NCBI RefSeq assembly: GCF_902703175.1
Contig: NZ_CACRYJ010000058.1
Location: 1 to 64,000 of the forward strand
DNA from: Occultella aeris
GTDB lineage: Bacteria; Actinomycetota; Actinomycetes; Actinomycetales; Beutenbergiaceae
DNA: 64,000 nucleotides
Direction of reading: 5' to 3'
Shown here: positions 9,663 to 18,934 of the stretch, piece after piece
How positions within the stretch are numbered: the stretch's first letter is position 1
Layout of the letters: the number at the start of each line of letters is the position of its first letter
The notes under the pieces: model-generated
Told to the model about the DNA's origin: nothing
Databases searched by the model: none
The model's input: only the letters and a program-made list of their open reading frames with translations
Made by a program: the position numbers and the translations under genes

Positions 9663-10625
9663 ATGGCGCAGCAGCAGCACACCGTCGACCTGACCGAGAC
9701 GGGGCGATCGATCGATGCGCTGCAGCGCAGCCTCCGATCGGTGGTCCATGGCCGCGACGAAGCAGTCGCGACGGCGATCGCCGTCTTCCTCGCCCAGGGC
9801 CACCTGCTGCTCGAGGACGTGCCCGGGGTCGGCAAGACCACCCTCGCCAAGGCCCTGGCGGCCTCCGTGGAGGGCACGGTCGGGCGGATCCAGTTCACTC
9901 CCGACCTGCTGCCGAGCGACCTCACCGGAGTCACGATCTACAAACAGGAGTCCGCGGAGTTCGAGTTCCACCCCGGCCCGTTGTTCGCGACCGTGGTAAT
10001 CGGGGACGAGATCAACCGAGCCTCGCCGAAGACCCAGTCGGCACTGCTGGAGTCGATGCAGGAGCGGCAGGTGACGGTCGACGGCCTGTCCCACCCGCTA
10101 CCCGAGCCGTTCATGGTGATCGCGACCCAGAACCCCGTCGAGATGGAAGGCACCTATCCGCTGCCGGAGGCGCAGCGGGACCGGTTCATGGCCCAGTCAT
10201 CGATCGGCTACCCGCCGGCTCAGGACGAGCTCGAGCTGCTCGCCTCGGGCGGGTTCCGTGATCCGCTCGAGGCGGTCACCCCGGTGCTGTCGCAGGCCGA
10301 GACGCTGCGGATCATCGCCGAGGTGAAGGAGATCTTCGTCTCCGACGCCGTGCTGCGATACGTGCTGAGTCTGGTCCGGGCCACACGGGACCACGCGCAC
10401 GTCGAACTGGGCGCCTCGCCCCGTGCGGGACTGCAACTGGTGGCGCTGTCCAAGGCCCGCGCCGTGATGGCCGGGCGGGACTTCGTCCTGCCGGACGACG
10501 TCCAGCACAACACCCTGCCGGTGCTGGCCCACCGGCTCGCCCTGACCCGGTCGGCGCGACGCGGGCGCGCGGAGGCGCCGGAGATCCTGGACGAGATCCT
10601 GCGAACCGTGCCCGTGCCTGCGTGA
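9663..10625 (+). CDS. MoxR-family AAA+ ATPase
   Basis: 320 aa. Walker A GVGKTT (55-60), Walker B with sensor residues ([20 protein letters not shown]) and the [22 protein letters not shown] block define MoxR. These ATPases act as chaperones that assist metal insertion or assembly of partner proteins, often with a DUF58 protein and a transglutaminase, exactly the two genes that follow. It is divergent from mraZ. The downstream gene begins 11 nt after its stop. Confidence 0.93.
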   Translation: MAQQQHTVDLTETGRSIDALQRSLRSVVHGRDEAVATAIAVFLAQGHLLLEDVPGVGKTTLAKALAASVEGTVGRIQFTPDLLPSDLTGVTIYKQESAEFEFHPGPLFATVVIGDEINRASPKTQSALLESMQERQVTVDGLSHPLPEPFMVIATQNPVEMEGTYPLPEAQRDRFMAQSSIGYPPAQDELELLASGGFRDPLEAVTPVLSQAETLRIIAEVKEIFVSDAVLRYVLSLVRATRDHAHVELGASPRAGLQLVALSKARAVMAGRDFVLPDDVQHNTLPVLAHRLALTRSARRGRAEAPEILDEILRTVPVPA

Positions 10626-10635
10626 GGATCCTGCC

Positions 10636-11802
10636 GTGCGACTGAGCGCCCGGGCGATCGGCCTGCTGATCAGCGGGGCGATCCTGGCCGTGCTGGCCGC
10701 ATCCATGCAGTCGCTCACGCTGGCCCGGATCGCGGGCCTGGTGGTCGCGGTGCCGCTGGTGAGCCTGCTCTGGTCGCTGGTCACCCGGGCTACCTCGAAG
10801 CCGGCGGCGGTGGTGCGCACTGTCATCCCGCAGCGCCCGACAGCTGGCTCCAGCGCGACGGTCCGGCTGCATACCACCGATGTCCGGCTCGGGCCGTGGA
10901 CGACCCTGCGCGAGCGCGTGCCGAGCGCCCTGCACCGGAGCGGGACAAGCGGAGGCGGCTACACGATCACCCCGCCCAGTCGCGGAGTGTTCTCCCTGGG
11001 CCCGGCGACGGTGCATCGCTCCGACCCCCTGAACCTCGTGCGCTGGCGGGTCACCAGCGGTCCGACGGACGAGGTGATCGTCTGGCCCCGATACGCCGAC
11101 CTGACCCGGGAGATCCGCGCGGTGACACTGGACGCCGCCGTGTCCCGGCCCCAGGGCAGCCCGCAGCGCAATCTCGAGGACCTGACGCTGCGCGAGTATC
11201 AGCGTGGTGACGATCTGCACCGGGTGCACTGGCGCAGCTCCGCCCGTCAGGGCGCGCTGATGGTCCGTCAGGACGAGCCGTCGACGACGCACGGCGTGGA
11301 CGTCCTCCTGGATCTCGGTGCACCGGAGGACCACTCCCCCGAGAACGGGACCGAGTGGGCGGTCAGCGCCGCCGCGTCCCTGGCGGTCTCGCTGATCCGG
11401 CACCGGTACCGGGTCCGGATCGCCACGCACCACACCACCCGCGGTGGCGCGAGCGACGAACCGCTGGTCGGCCCCTCGCAGACCGAGGCGCTTGACCTGC
11501 TCGCCAGGGCAGAGGCCATCCCCGCCGACATCCGGGACGACGTGCACGCCGAGCTCATGCGCCGAGCACGCGGCAGCGGGGCGCCGATCCTCATGGTGGT
11601 GCTCCGGGAGCCCGAGGAGGCGTTGATCGACCGGATCGCGCCGTTGGCCGGGCGCCGCCGGTGCTTCGCTCTGGTGGTGTCCGCGGTCGCCCGCACGGAC
11701 CTGGGGCCGCTGGAGTCCGAGGGCTGGAGCGTGTCCCAGGTGGGTCCGGACACCTCGGTCGCCGACGCCTGGTCCGACCTGCTCGCGTTCGGGGCCCGCT
11801 GA
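10636..11802 (+). CDS. DUF58 domain protein, MoxR partner
   Basis: 388 aa with a GTG start. Two N-terminal hydrophobic segments (about 8-25 and 30-50) precede a soluble region with the DUF58 core LREYQRGDDLHRVHWRSSAR (185-204). DUF58 proteins have a von Willebrand A-like fold and sit next to MoxR. The exact function is unknown. The last base of its stop codon is the first base of the next start codon. Confidence 0.88.
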   Translation: MRLSARAIGLLISGAILAVLAASMQSLTLARIAGLVVAVPLVSLLWSLVTRATSKPAAVVRTVIPQRPTAGSSATVRLHTTDVRLGPWTTLRERVPSALHRSGTSGGGYTITPPSRGVFSLGPATVHRSDPLNLVRWRVTSGPTDEVIVWPRYADLTREIRAVTLDAAVSRPQGSPQRNLEDLTLREYQRGDDLHRVHWRSSARQGALMVRQDEPSTTHGVDVLLDLGAPEDHSPENGTEWAVSAAASLAVSLIRHRYRVRIATHHTTRGGASDEPLVGPSQTEALDLLARAEAIPADIRDDVHAELMRRARGSGAPILMVVLREPEEALIDRIAPLAGRRRCFALVVSAVARTDLGPLESEGWSVSQVGPDTSVADAWSDLLAFGAR

Positions 11803-13958
11803 TGGGCCGCCGACTGACGGCCACCGGGGCGGTCCTGGTCGCCACGTTGTCATCTACCTTCGCGCTGGCGCGGCTCGTCGATCAGGACGTGTGGCTGCGC
11901 AAGGGGATCCTCGCCCTCATCATCGTCGCGGGCGCGGTCCTGCTCGCGCGCCGGTTCCTGCGTTCGGACCTGCTGCCGACCCTGATCGGCCTGGTGGTGG
12001 CTGCGTTCACGGTGGCGGCCATGTTCGCCCCGGGCTCGGCGCTGCTCGGGATCCTCCCCACGAGGGCGTCCGTCCACGAACTGCGCGCCCTCGTCGACTC
12101 CGGCCTGTTGGCCGCCCGGGAGTCCACGCCGCCGATCTCCGGCAACGTGGGGGTCGGGCTGCTCGTGGTCACCGGGATGGTGGTCGTGTACCTGTTCGCG
12201 GAACTTCTGGGGGTCGGGGCCGGCGCGCCCGCGTGGGCCGCGCTGCCACTCCTGGGGCTCTGGACGGTCCCCGTGGTGATCGGTGCCCGGGTGCACAGCT
12301 GGGTCTTCGTCGTCGCGGGCCTGAGCTTCCTGATGCTGCTCGCCGTCCAGGCGCGGGCCCACGAGCCGGCGGCCCGGTCGAGACGGCGTGCGGCCGACGC
12401 ACTGCGACGCCGGGCGCTGGTGGCGAGCGCGACGGTGGTGGGGGTGACCCTGGTGGTTGCCCTCGTCGGGGCACCCAGCCTGCTCCGGTTGCCGAGCCCG
12501 GTGCGCCTGCACACGCTCTACGACCTGAGCTCGTCCAACTCCACCCGGCTGGACCTCGGTCTGGACCTGCGGGAGAACCTGCAGCGGGACGAGGACGTGC
12601 TCCTGGTGACCTACCAGGGCGTCACGCCCGCCCAGCTCGGGCCGCTTCAGGCCTACACGCTCACCGAGTTCAACGGCAGCACCTGGGAGCGTGGCGAGCC
12701 TGGCGACACGGTTCCGGTCGAGGGTCAGACGTTGTGGCCGCAGGAGGATCCGGGCGGCGGTGCCGGTCAGCAGGCCACGATCACCATCCACGACCTCGGG
12801 CAGGACCGGTTGCTGGTACCCGGGGAGCCACGCACGGTCTCGGTCGAGGGCGTCTGGGCCTACGACCCGACAGCCGACGAGATCATCGCTCAGGGCTCGC
12901 CGCCGTCCCCGTTCACCTATGACGTGGCGTTCAGGCCACGGGATCTCAGCGCCACGGCGCTGAACACGCTCGATCCGCGGTCCCTGGACGTCGACCAGGA
13001 GTTGCTGGAGGTCCCGGACACCGGGTACGGCCAGGAGATCGCCGACCTGACCCGTGAGGTCGTGGACGCGGCCGGCGCGACGACGCCGTACGAGCAGGTA
13101 CTCGCGATCCAGAACTTCCTTCGCGACGACTCCCTGTTCGTCTACACCCAGACCATCGAGGGCGCTCGCACCACCGACGCGGTCTGGGACTTCCTCAACG
13201 ACCGGCACGGGTACTGCGTGCAGTTCGCGACGGCGATGGCGATCATGCTGCGCACGCTGGACATCCCGACCCGGGTCGCGATCGGGTTCCTGCCCGGTGA
13301 GACCAGGCCGGACGGTGTCAACGTGATCTCCGCGCACCGCGCCCATGCCTGGCCCCAGGTGCTGTTCCCCGACGTCGGCTGGGTACGGTTCGAGCCGACC
13401 CCGAGCCTGCAGTCCGGGGATGCGCCAGCGTGGGCACCCACCCCGGTCACGGGTGACGAGCCGAGTCAGGAGCCGACCGCGACGCAGGCGCCCACCACGG
13501 CCGCGACCTCACAGGCTCCCACCACGGGCCCGGCTGCCACGACGCCGTCGACCACCGCACCGGACTCCTCGAGCGCCCAGCGCTCCAACGTCGCCGTGGT
13601 GCTCGCCGTGATCTCCGCCTTGATCGTGCTCCTCGCCGCCGTGGGCGCCTGGCGCCGCCGGCGCGCTTCGGGAAGCACGCTCGAACACCACTGGGAACGG
13701 GCGGTCCATGCGCTGGGGCGGGCCGGGTTCGACACGTCACCGGCGCTGACGCCGAAGGCGCTGGCGCGGGCGGCGACCGAACGTCTCGAGCCCGACGCAG
13801 CGGCCGCACTTGGTCATCTTGCGGACGCGGTGGCTACCGAGCGGTACGGTCGCTCCGATGCTCCCGCGGCCGATCCGGTGAACGTCGACCTCTGGGCGGA
13901 GCAGGTCGTTGCCGCCGCCAAGGCCGCAGGCCGGCAGGGCGCTGCTACGCGCCACTGA
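11802..13958 (+). CDS. Membrane transglutaminase-like protein (DUF3488/transglut_core/DUF4129)
   Basis: 718 aa. About six N-terminal membrane helices (DUF3488-type) span roughly residues 1-220, followed by an extracytoplasmic transglutaminase core: Cys472 in GYCVQFATAM, His515 in AHAWPQV, and Glu531 (FEPTPS) where the triad Asp usually stands. A Thr/Pro/Ala-rich linker, another membrane helix (about 598-618) and a C-terminal cytoplasmic domain follow. The ATG overlaps the DUF58 stop by 1 nt. It is the third gene of the moxR-DUF58-transglutaminase set. The substrate is unknown. Confidence 0.88.
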   Translation: MGRRLTATGAVLVATLSSTFALARLVDQDVWLRKGILALIIVAGAVLLARRFLRSDLLPTLIGLVVAAFTVAAMFAPGSALLGILPTRASVHELRALVDSGLLAARESTPPISGNVGVGLLVVTGMVVVYLFAELLGVGAGAPAWAALPLLGLWTVPVVIGARVHSWVFVVAGLSFLMLLAVQARAHEPAARSRRRAADALRRRALVASATVVGVTLVVALVGAPSLLRLPSPVRLHTLYDLSSSNSTRLDLGLDLRENLQRDEDVLLVTYQGVTPAQLGPLQAYTLTEFNGSTWERGEPGDTVPVEGQTLWPQEDPGGGAGQQATITIHDLGQDRLLVPGEPRTVSVEGVWAYDPTADEIIAQGSPPSPFTYDVAFRPRDLSATALNTLDPRSLDVDQELLEVPDTGYGQEIADLTREVVDAAGATTPYEQVLAIQNFLRDDSLFVYTQTIEGARTTDAVWDFLNDRHGYCVQFATAMAIMLRTLDIPTRVAIGFLPGETRPDGVNVISAHRAHAWPQVLFPDVGWVRFEPTPSLQSGDAPAWAPTPVTGDEPSQEPTATQAPTTAATSQAPTTGPAATTPSTTAPDSSSAQRSNVAVVLAVISALIVLLAAVGAWRRRRASGSTLEHHWERAVHALGRAGFDTSPALTPKALARAATERLEPDAAAALGHLADAVATERYGRSDAPAADPVNVDLWAEQVVAAAKAAGRQGAATRH

Positions 13959-14034
13959 GCGCGCTCCGTCGCTGAGTGCGCTTCCGATGGAGCGCGCCAA
14001 CGGCACGCCACTGCACATGCCTGCCGCCAGGTGA

Positions 14035-14056
14035 GTCCGAACGACTGCGTTCGGAC
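14035..14056. terminator. Hairpin between convergent genes
   Basis: A perfect 9-bp stem, GTCCGAACG and CGTTCGGAC, with an ACTG loop, lies between the transglutaminase gene and the convergent DUF3040 gene. There is no T-run, as is usual in high-GC Actinobacteria. Likely a bidirectional terminator. Confidence 0.6.
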
Positions 14057-14117
14057 GGCACCCGCGGTGCTGCGCCTCGGTACTACAGGTCCGGTTCGGT
14101 GATAGACGTCCGGTGCG

Positions 14118-14501
14118 CTATTGACCGTCGCTGCGGCGACGGTCCCAACGCTCCTCCAGCCGCGTCATGAACGAAGACTTCCGTGGCTTCATCCGACGCA
14201 CGTTCGTTGCCTTGCCAGCTTCACCTGTCGGTGCCGCGCTCCCCACACGGGGCCGCGAGATCGCCCACATGACGCCACCGAACATGGCGAGGAAACCAGC
14301 GATGCCGAGCGGAATGAACTGGCTCGCCACGCCACCAACGAGCATGCCCAGTCCGGCCAGCGCCACGAGTGTGCCGAGCACCACGTGCAAGGGTCGGCGC
14401 GTCGGCGTGCCGGAGATCGCATCCGCGAGCTTGGGGTCGTCGGAGCGCAGCTGCTGCTCCATCTGCTCCAGCACGCGTTGCTCGTACTCAGAGAGAGGCA
14501 T
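14118..14501 (-). CDS. DUF3040 membrane protein
   Basis: 127 aa starting MPLSEYEQRVLEQMEQQLRSDDPKLAD, the DUF3040 signature. Two adjacent membrane helices follow (about 42-62 and 65-85), then a basic cytoplasmic tail. ATG 14501 has a strong GGGAGGT ribosome site. These small actinobacterial proteins have no known function. It lies downstream of dinB on the same strand, about 50 nt away. Confidence 0.85.
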   Translation of the reverse strand: MPLSEYEQRVLEQMEQQLRSDDPKLADAISGTPTRRPLHVVLGTLVALAGLGMLVGGVASQFIPLGIAGFLAMFGGVMWAISRPRVGSAAPTGEAGKATNVRRMKPRKSSFMTRLEERWDRRRSDGQ

Positions 14502-14552
14502 GTCACCTCCCAAAAGGGTTCCGGACCGCCCCCGTGCGGGGCTGTTGGATCC

Positions 14553-15800
14553 TTAGTTTAAGTCCCCCGAGCGGTTCGCGGTAGCCGGAACGGACAGCAG
14601 TGATCCCGCTGTGAGCGCATTCACTCCATATCGGGCCCGGACGGCGTCCATCGCACGCTCCGCATCGCGTCGTTCCTCCCCCGGATCGTCGAGTCGAGCC
14701 TGCACCACCGTGGTCGCGGAATCGCTGAGCGCGTCACACCGGACGCCCAGGAGTCGCACTCCCCCGGCCGGCACGTCCACACCTGCGAGCAGCGCCCGCG
14801 CCGCTTGGTAAAGCTCGTGCGCGACGTCCGTCGGAGCCTCCAGGGCACGCGACCGGGTCAGGGTGGTGAAGTCCGCGAACCGCACCTTGATGGAGACCCC
14901 GGCGGTGACCAGATCGCCCGCGCGCAGGCGGGCCGCGCACCGGTGCGCCTGATCGAGCAGGACCGCCGCCATCTCCGCCCGCCCGGTGAGGTTGATCGCG
15001 AAGGTCTGCTCGTGACCGATGGACTTCTCCTGGCGGACGGGCTCCACCGGCCGTGGATCACGCCCCCAGGACAGGTCGAACAGCCGCCCGCCGGCGGAGT
15101 TGCCGAGCAGCCGGTTCAGCGTCCCCACCGGGGTGTTGGCGAGGTCGGCGACCGTGTGGATCGCGAGCCGGGCCAGGTTCGCCTGGGTGCGCTCCCCGAC
15201 CCCCCAGAGCGCGCCGACCGGCAGCGAGTGCAGGAACGGCACACTCGCCTCGTCCGGGATGAGCAACAGGCCGTCCGGCTTGGCGTGGCTGGACGCGAGC
15301 TTCGCGACGAACTTCGTCGAGGCGACACCGACCGAGGCGACCACCTTGAGCTCCGTGCGGATCCGCTCGCGGATCTGCTCGGCGATCAGTCGCGGCGGCC
15401 CTATCCTTCGCCGCGCACCGGAGACGTCGAGGAACGCCTCGTCGATGCTCAGCGGTTCGATCACGGGCGTGACCTCGCCCAGGATCCGCATCACCGACTG
15501 GGACACCTCGCGGTAGCGCCCGTGCTCGGGCTGGATCACGATCGCCTGCGGGCACAACGCGCGTGCCTGCGCCATCGGCATCGCCGAGTGGACCCCGGCG
15601 GCGCGCGCCTCGTAGGTCGCCGAGAGCACCACACCGCGGTGCTGTCCACCAACGATGACCGGCCGGCCGCGCAGTTCCGGGCGATCGATCAGCTCGACCG
15701 CGGCGAAGAAGGCGTCCATGTCCACGTGCAGGATCGGGGTCCGCGAGTCGTCCCTGCCCCAGTCGCGGTTCGCGCCGACGCTGCGCGGACCCCGGCTCAT
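14553..15800 (-). CDS. dinB: DNA polymerase IV (Y-family) DinB
   Basis: Translesion polymerase of 415 aa. Catalytic motifs HVDMDAFFAAVEL and SIDEAFLDVSG are intact. A helix-hairpin-helix region (PVGALWGVGERTQANLARL) and a little-finger domain with RQEKSIGHEQTF follow. There is no obvious C-terminal beta-clamp peptide I can name with certainty. ATG 15800 is preceded by a poor ribosome site; the HEPN gene ends 8 nt upstream, so the two are probably coupled and share the SOS box at 16312. Confidence 0.92.
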   Translation of the reverse strand: MSRGPRSVGANRDWGRDDSRTPILHVDMDAFFAAVELIDRPELRGRPVIVGGQHRGVVLSATYEARAAGVHSAMPMAQARALCPQAIVIQPEHGRYREVSQSVMRILGEVTPVIEPLSIDEAFLDVSGARRRIGPPRLIAEQIRERIRTELKVVASVGVASTKFVAKLASSHAKPDGLLLIPDEASVPFLHSLPVGALWGVGERTQANLARLAIHTVADLANTPVGTLNRLLGNSAGGRLFDLSWGRDPRPVEPVRQEKSIGHEQTFAINLTGRAEMAAVLLDQAHRCAARLRAGDLVTAGVSIKVRFADFTTLTRSRALEAPTDVAHELYQAARALLAGVDVPAGGVRLLGVRCDALSDSATTVVQARLDDPGEERRDAERAMDAVRARYGVNALTAGSLLSVPATANRSGDLN

Positions 15801-15807
15801 GCCGAAC

Positions 15808-16233
15808 TCATGACGCCAACGCGGACACGCGCTGGTCCCGCGCCGCGGACGCCCGCAGCACATGCTCGCCGGCGAGCCCGAGGAACTCGGTCGCCGCCTC
15901 GAACGTCTCCTGGGCACGCTCCACGCTCAGCGCGACATCCCGGTCGGAGTCGATGGCCGCGCGGATCGGCGCGCCGCTTGCGAAGTACACGGCCCAAGGC
16001 TGCCACTGCTCGCCCGCCTCGGCGAGTTGCTCCCAGACGCTGCGCACGGCCCGCCGGCGCCTGGCCGGCGCCGACACCGCTCCCGACCCGACGGCGACGA
16101 CCGCGGCCGCCGCCCGGAGCCCGGCCATGTGGGCATGCAGGAACACCGTGCGCGCGCCGGTACCGACCCCGACCTCGTCGAGCTCAGCCTGGGCGCGACG
16201 CAGGAGCTGATCGGGACTCGTGTATGCCGCCAT
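15808..16233 (-). CDS. SAV_6107 family HEPN protein
   Basis: 141 aa, mostly helical, starting MAAYTSPDQLLRRAQAEL, with WEQLAEAGEQWQPWAVYFASGA and a conserved C-terminal FLGLAGEHVLRAS. This matches the actinobacterial SAV_6107 HEPN family, often found beside dinB. HEPN domains can be RNases or partners of nucleotidyltransferases; I do not see a clear Rx4-6H motif, so the activity is open. ATG 16233 has a GGAGG site. It is the first gene of the SOS-controlled pair with dinB. Confidence 0.75.
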   Translation of the reverse strand: MAAYTSPDQLLRRAQAELDEVGVGTGARTVFLHAHMAGLRAAAAVVAVGSGAVSAPARRRRAVRSVWEQLAEAGEQWQPWAVYFASGAPIRAAIDSDRDVALSVERAQETFEAATEFLGLAGEHVLRASAARDQRVSALAS

Positions 16234-16311
16234 CTCGCCTGCCTCCGTCCTGTTCCGTCTTCGATCGACCGCCGGGCTCCTCAGGGGCCGGTGTTCGACC
16301 TGCAACCAGTA

Positions 16312-16327
16312 TCGAACACGTGTTCGA
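16312..16327. promoter_or_regulatory. SOS box (LexA operator), perfect palindrome
   Basis: TCGAACACGTGTTCGA is a perfect 16-bp palindrome and a full match to the actinobacterial LexA site TCGAAC-N4-GTTCGA. It lies 79 bp upstream of the HEPN-dinB pair and 25 bp upstream of the divergent spermidine-synthase-like gene, so LexA could control either or both. Confidence 0.88.
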
Positions 16328-16352
16328 ACCTGTCAAGAGGTACGGTCTGTCC

Positions 16353-17294
16353 ATGGCCCGCCGCCGCTCACCGCGCTCCCGCGCCGTTCCGCAACGATCG
16401 CAGCGGTCACCGTGGCCGACCGGCCCCGTTCCAACCTCGCTGTCGACTGTAGAACTGACCACCGACAACGCCGATCCGGACGGTGTGCTGGTCCTCCTCG
16501 ACGGGGTCGAGAGCTCCCACCTCGACCTCGCCGATCCGCGTCGGCTGATGTTCGAGTACATGCAGCAGATGCTCGCCGCCCTGGAGGAGTCTCTGCCCGA
16601 GGGCGGCGGAGTCCGGGCCCTGCACCTCGGTGCGGCCGGCTGCGCCCTGGCCCGGGCCGTCGACGCCACGTGGCCGGACTCGCGCCAGCTCGCCGTCGAG
16701 GTGGATGCCCTCCTCGCCCAGTACGTGCGCGACTGGTTCGACCTGCCCCGCGCGCCCCGGCTCCGGATCCGCGTCGACGATGCCCGGCGCACCACGACGG
16801 CGGCCCGTGAGAACGGCTATGACGCGGTCATCCGGGACGCGTTCGCAGACCGGGCGGTACCGGCCCATCTGCGCACCGTGGAGTTCACCCGCGAGGTGGC
16901 CCGGGCCCTCGGGCCCGGTGGGCTCTACCTCGCGAACACCGCCGACCATCCACCGCTGCCGCTGGCCCGCCGGGAGGCGGCAACCGTGGCCGAGGTGTTC
17001 GAGTACACCGCCGTGATCGCGGAGCCGGGCGTCCTGAAGGGCCGCCGGTACGGCAACGTTGTGCTGGTCGGCTCCGCCGAGCCGCTGCCACTGGCCCACC
17101 TGGACCGGCGCGTGCGGACCCTACCTGCGCCCGCGAGCCTGGTCCACGGGCCGGCGTTCGAGGTGTTCGTGGGCACCTCACGCCCGTTCACGGACCCGCC
17201 GCCGACGCTCGATGCGGACCCGGTCGCCGCGGCGGCCACGGCCGAGGGCGACGGGCCCACCCCGGCGAGCGCCGCCGTCGACCACTCGTCCTGA
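16353..17294 (+). CDS. Spermidine synthase-like SAM-fold protein
   Basis: 313 aa. After a basic Ser/Arg/Pro-rich leader (1-30), the protein has a Rossmann methyltransferase fold: LHLGAAGCALARAV (about 91-104), a VEVDALL acidic loop and RIRVDDARRTT, followed by YDAVIRDAFADRAVP, the pattern of spermidine synthase-like actinobacterial proteins. True polyamine activity is not shown. The start is ATG 16353, with AAGAGG upstream and the SOS box just before it. The tail is low-complexity Ala/Pro. Confidence 0.75.
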   Translation: MARRRSPRSRAVPQRSQRSPWPTGPVPTSLSTVELTTDNADPDGVLVLLDGVESSHLDLADPRRLMFEYMQQMLAALEESLPEGGGVRALHLGAAGCALARAVDATWPDSRQLAVEVDALLAQYVRDWFDLPRAPRLRIRVDDARRTTTAARENGYDAVIRDAFADRAVPAHLRTVEFTREVARALGPGGLYLANTADHPPLPLARREAATVAEVFEYTAVIAEPGVLKGRRYGNVVLVGSAEPLPLAHLDRRVRTLPAPASLVHGPAFEVFVGTSRPFTDPPPTLDADPVAAAATAEGDGPTPASAAVDHSS

Positions 17295-17329
17295 GCACCG
17301 CGGACTCCGGCGGCTCCGAGCATGCGAGA

Positions 17330-17355
17330 GGGCCCGCACCCGTGGGTGCGGGCCC
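17330..17355. terminator. Strong hairpin between convergent genes
   Basis: A perfect 12-bp stem, GGGCCCGCACCC and GGGTGCGGGCCC, with a 2-nt loop, lies between the spermidine-synthase-like gene and convergent cspA. Probably a bidirectional intrinsic terminator. Confidence 0.82.
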
Positions 17356-17370
17356 CCTCACCGAGTGAGA

Positions 17371-17574
17371 TCAGACGGCGCGAACGCTCTCCGCCTGCGG
17401 GCCCTTCGGGCCCTGGGTGATCTCGAACTCGACGCGCTGGGCCTCTTCGAGGCTGCGGTAGCCGTCTGACTGAATGGCCGAGTAGTGGACGAAGACGTCG
17501 TCGCCGCCGCCGTCCTGGGCGATGAAGCCGTAGCCCTTCTCAGCGTTGAACCACTTGACGGTTCCCTGTGCCAT
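17371..17574 (-). CDS. cspA: Cold shock protein (CspA family)
   Basis: 67 aa starting [18 protein letters not shown], with both RNP motifs (KGYGFI and DVFVHYSAI), the full-length single cold-shock domain. It binds single-stranded RNA/DNA and acts as an RNA chaperone. ATG 17574 matches the family start. The roughly 250 bp upstream carry no gene and probably form a promoter and long leader, as is common for csp genes. Confidence 0.96.
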   Translation of the reverse strand: MAQGTVKWFNAEKGYGFIAQDGGGDDVFVHYSAIQSDGYRSLEEAQRVEFEITQGPKGPQAESVRAV

Positions 17575-17825
17575 GTTGTGCGTGTCCTTCCGGGGACAAT
17601 TCAGGGGCGAGCCCGGTGCCCACCCCGGTGATGCCGCAATGCTTCGCCCCACGTCAGTGTGGACGGACTCGTGGCACCTCAACGGCCCCACTCGTTCGTC
17701 CGTGAGACCTGCACCGGTTGTGCTTGCCCCGGGTCGTACGTAAGTGAAACGCCTGCAACAGGGTCAAGTCTGGCATGGCCGGCGTCAAGAATTCCACTGA
17801 TTCGCAGGAATCGGTGGACCGGGCG

Positions 17826-18761
17826 TCAGTCGGAGTCGCCGTCCTTGCCGGCGAGGTAGGCCTCGAACTGCGCGCCGAGCTCGTCGGCACTGGGCAGTTC
17901 CTCCGCCGGCGCGGTCAGCGATCCGCGGCCCGGTTCACCGTTCGCGCTGAGGAACGAGTCGAACTGGGTCTCGAGCGCGTGCACGACGGCGCCGACCTCC
18001 TCCGAACCGGACACCTGCCGGTCGATGTCAGCCCGAACCTTCGCCCCGGCCGCCTCGAGGTCACCCACGGGCAGGCTCAGCCCCGTTGTGCGCGAGATCT
18101 GCCGGACCAGTTCCGCGGCCGCCTGCGGGTACTCCATCTGGGCCAGGTAGTGCGGCACGTTGACCGCGTAGCCGAGGGCGTCGCGCCCCTCCTGACCGAG
18201 CCGGAACTCGAGCAGTGCCGAGACGGTGCCGGGCACCTGGACGTTGGAGAAGTAGTTCGGGTGCTCCCCGATCAGATCCGCCCGGGTCGCGTGCGCCGTG
18301 ACCGTCATCGGGCGTGTGTGCGGCACGCCCATCGGTACGCCGTGCACGCCGATCGTGGTGGTCACGCCGAAGTCCTCGATGATGGTGCGCACCGCCGCGA
18401 CGAACCGTTCCCACTGCAGGTCCGGCTCGAGCCCGTGCAGCAGCAGCACCGGGGCGCCCTCGTCGTCGCGGATCAGGTCGACGACGAGCTCAGGGTCCTC
18501 GTAGGACGTCCAGGCGCCGTCGTCGAACACCATCGACGGCCGGCGGGAACGGTAGTCCAGGAGCGCGTCCACATCGAAGTCGATCAGTCGCTCACTCGGG
18601 AGCTTACGGGTCAGGTGACGGGCCATCAGCCGACCCGCGTGGCCGGCGTCCATGGCGCCCTGCAGGGCGTGCACCAGGACCGGGACCTCGCCGTCGCGCA
18701 GGTCCACCGGGCCGTCGGTGCGGCTGTACAACTCTCGTGGGTCCTTCGTCATGTCACTCAC
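17826..18761 (-). CDS. PAC2 family protein
   Basis: 311 aa. The central region has the PAC2 pattern: LVHALQGAMDAGHAG near residue 30, a LLLHGLEPDLQWERFV strand-loop, and TTTIGVHGVPMGVPHTRPM. PAC2 proteins resemble proteasome assembly chaperones; the role of the free-standing actinobacterial form is unknown. The acidic C-terminus (SADELGAQFEAYLAGKDGD) is helical. Divergent from the helicase gene at 18935. Confidence 0.85.
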   Translation of the reverse strand: MSDMTKDPRELYSRTDGPVDLRDGEVPVLVHALQGAMDAGHAGRLMARHLTRKLPSERLIDFDVDALLDYRSRRPSMVFDDGAWTSYEDPELVVDLIRDDEGAPVLLLHGLEPDLQWERFVAAVRTIIEDFGVTTTIGVHGVPMGVPHTRPMTVTAHATRADLIGEHPNYFSNVQVPGTVSALLEFRLGQEGRDALGYAVNVPHYLAQMEYPQAAAELVRQISRTTGLSLPVGDLEAAGAKVRADIDRQVSGSEEVGAVVHALETQFDSFLSANGEPGRGSLTAPAEELPSADELGAQFEAYLAGKDGDSD

Positions 18762-18934
18762 CTCTCCACCGATCCAACACGAGGACCGCCGGTGTCATTC
18801 CCCATCATCCCCTCCCGACCGGAGAGTGGACATCGCGACGCGGACTGCGCCGATCAGGGGGATAATGGACGGCCGTCCGATCCACGCCAGTACCGAGAAC
18901 TGCCGCCGAGCATGCAGGGAGATCCGATCACATC

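Noticed and set aside
14805-16352. A plus-strand open frame running into the spermidine-synthase-like gene from upstream
   Set aside because: It lies opposite dinB and the HEPN gene; the true start is ATG 16353 with a ribosome site after the SOS box.
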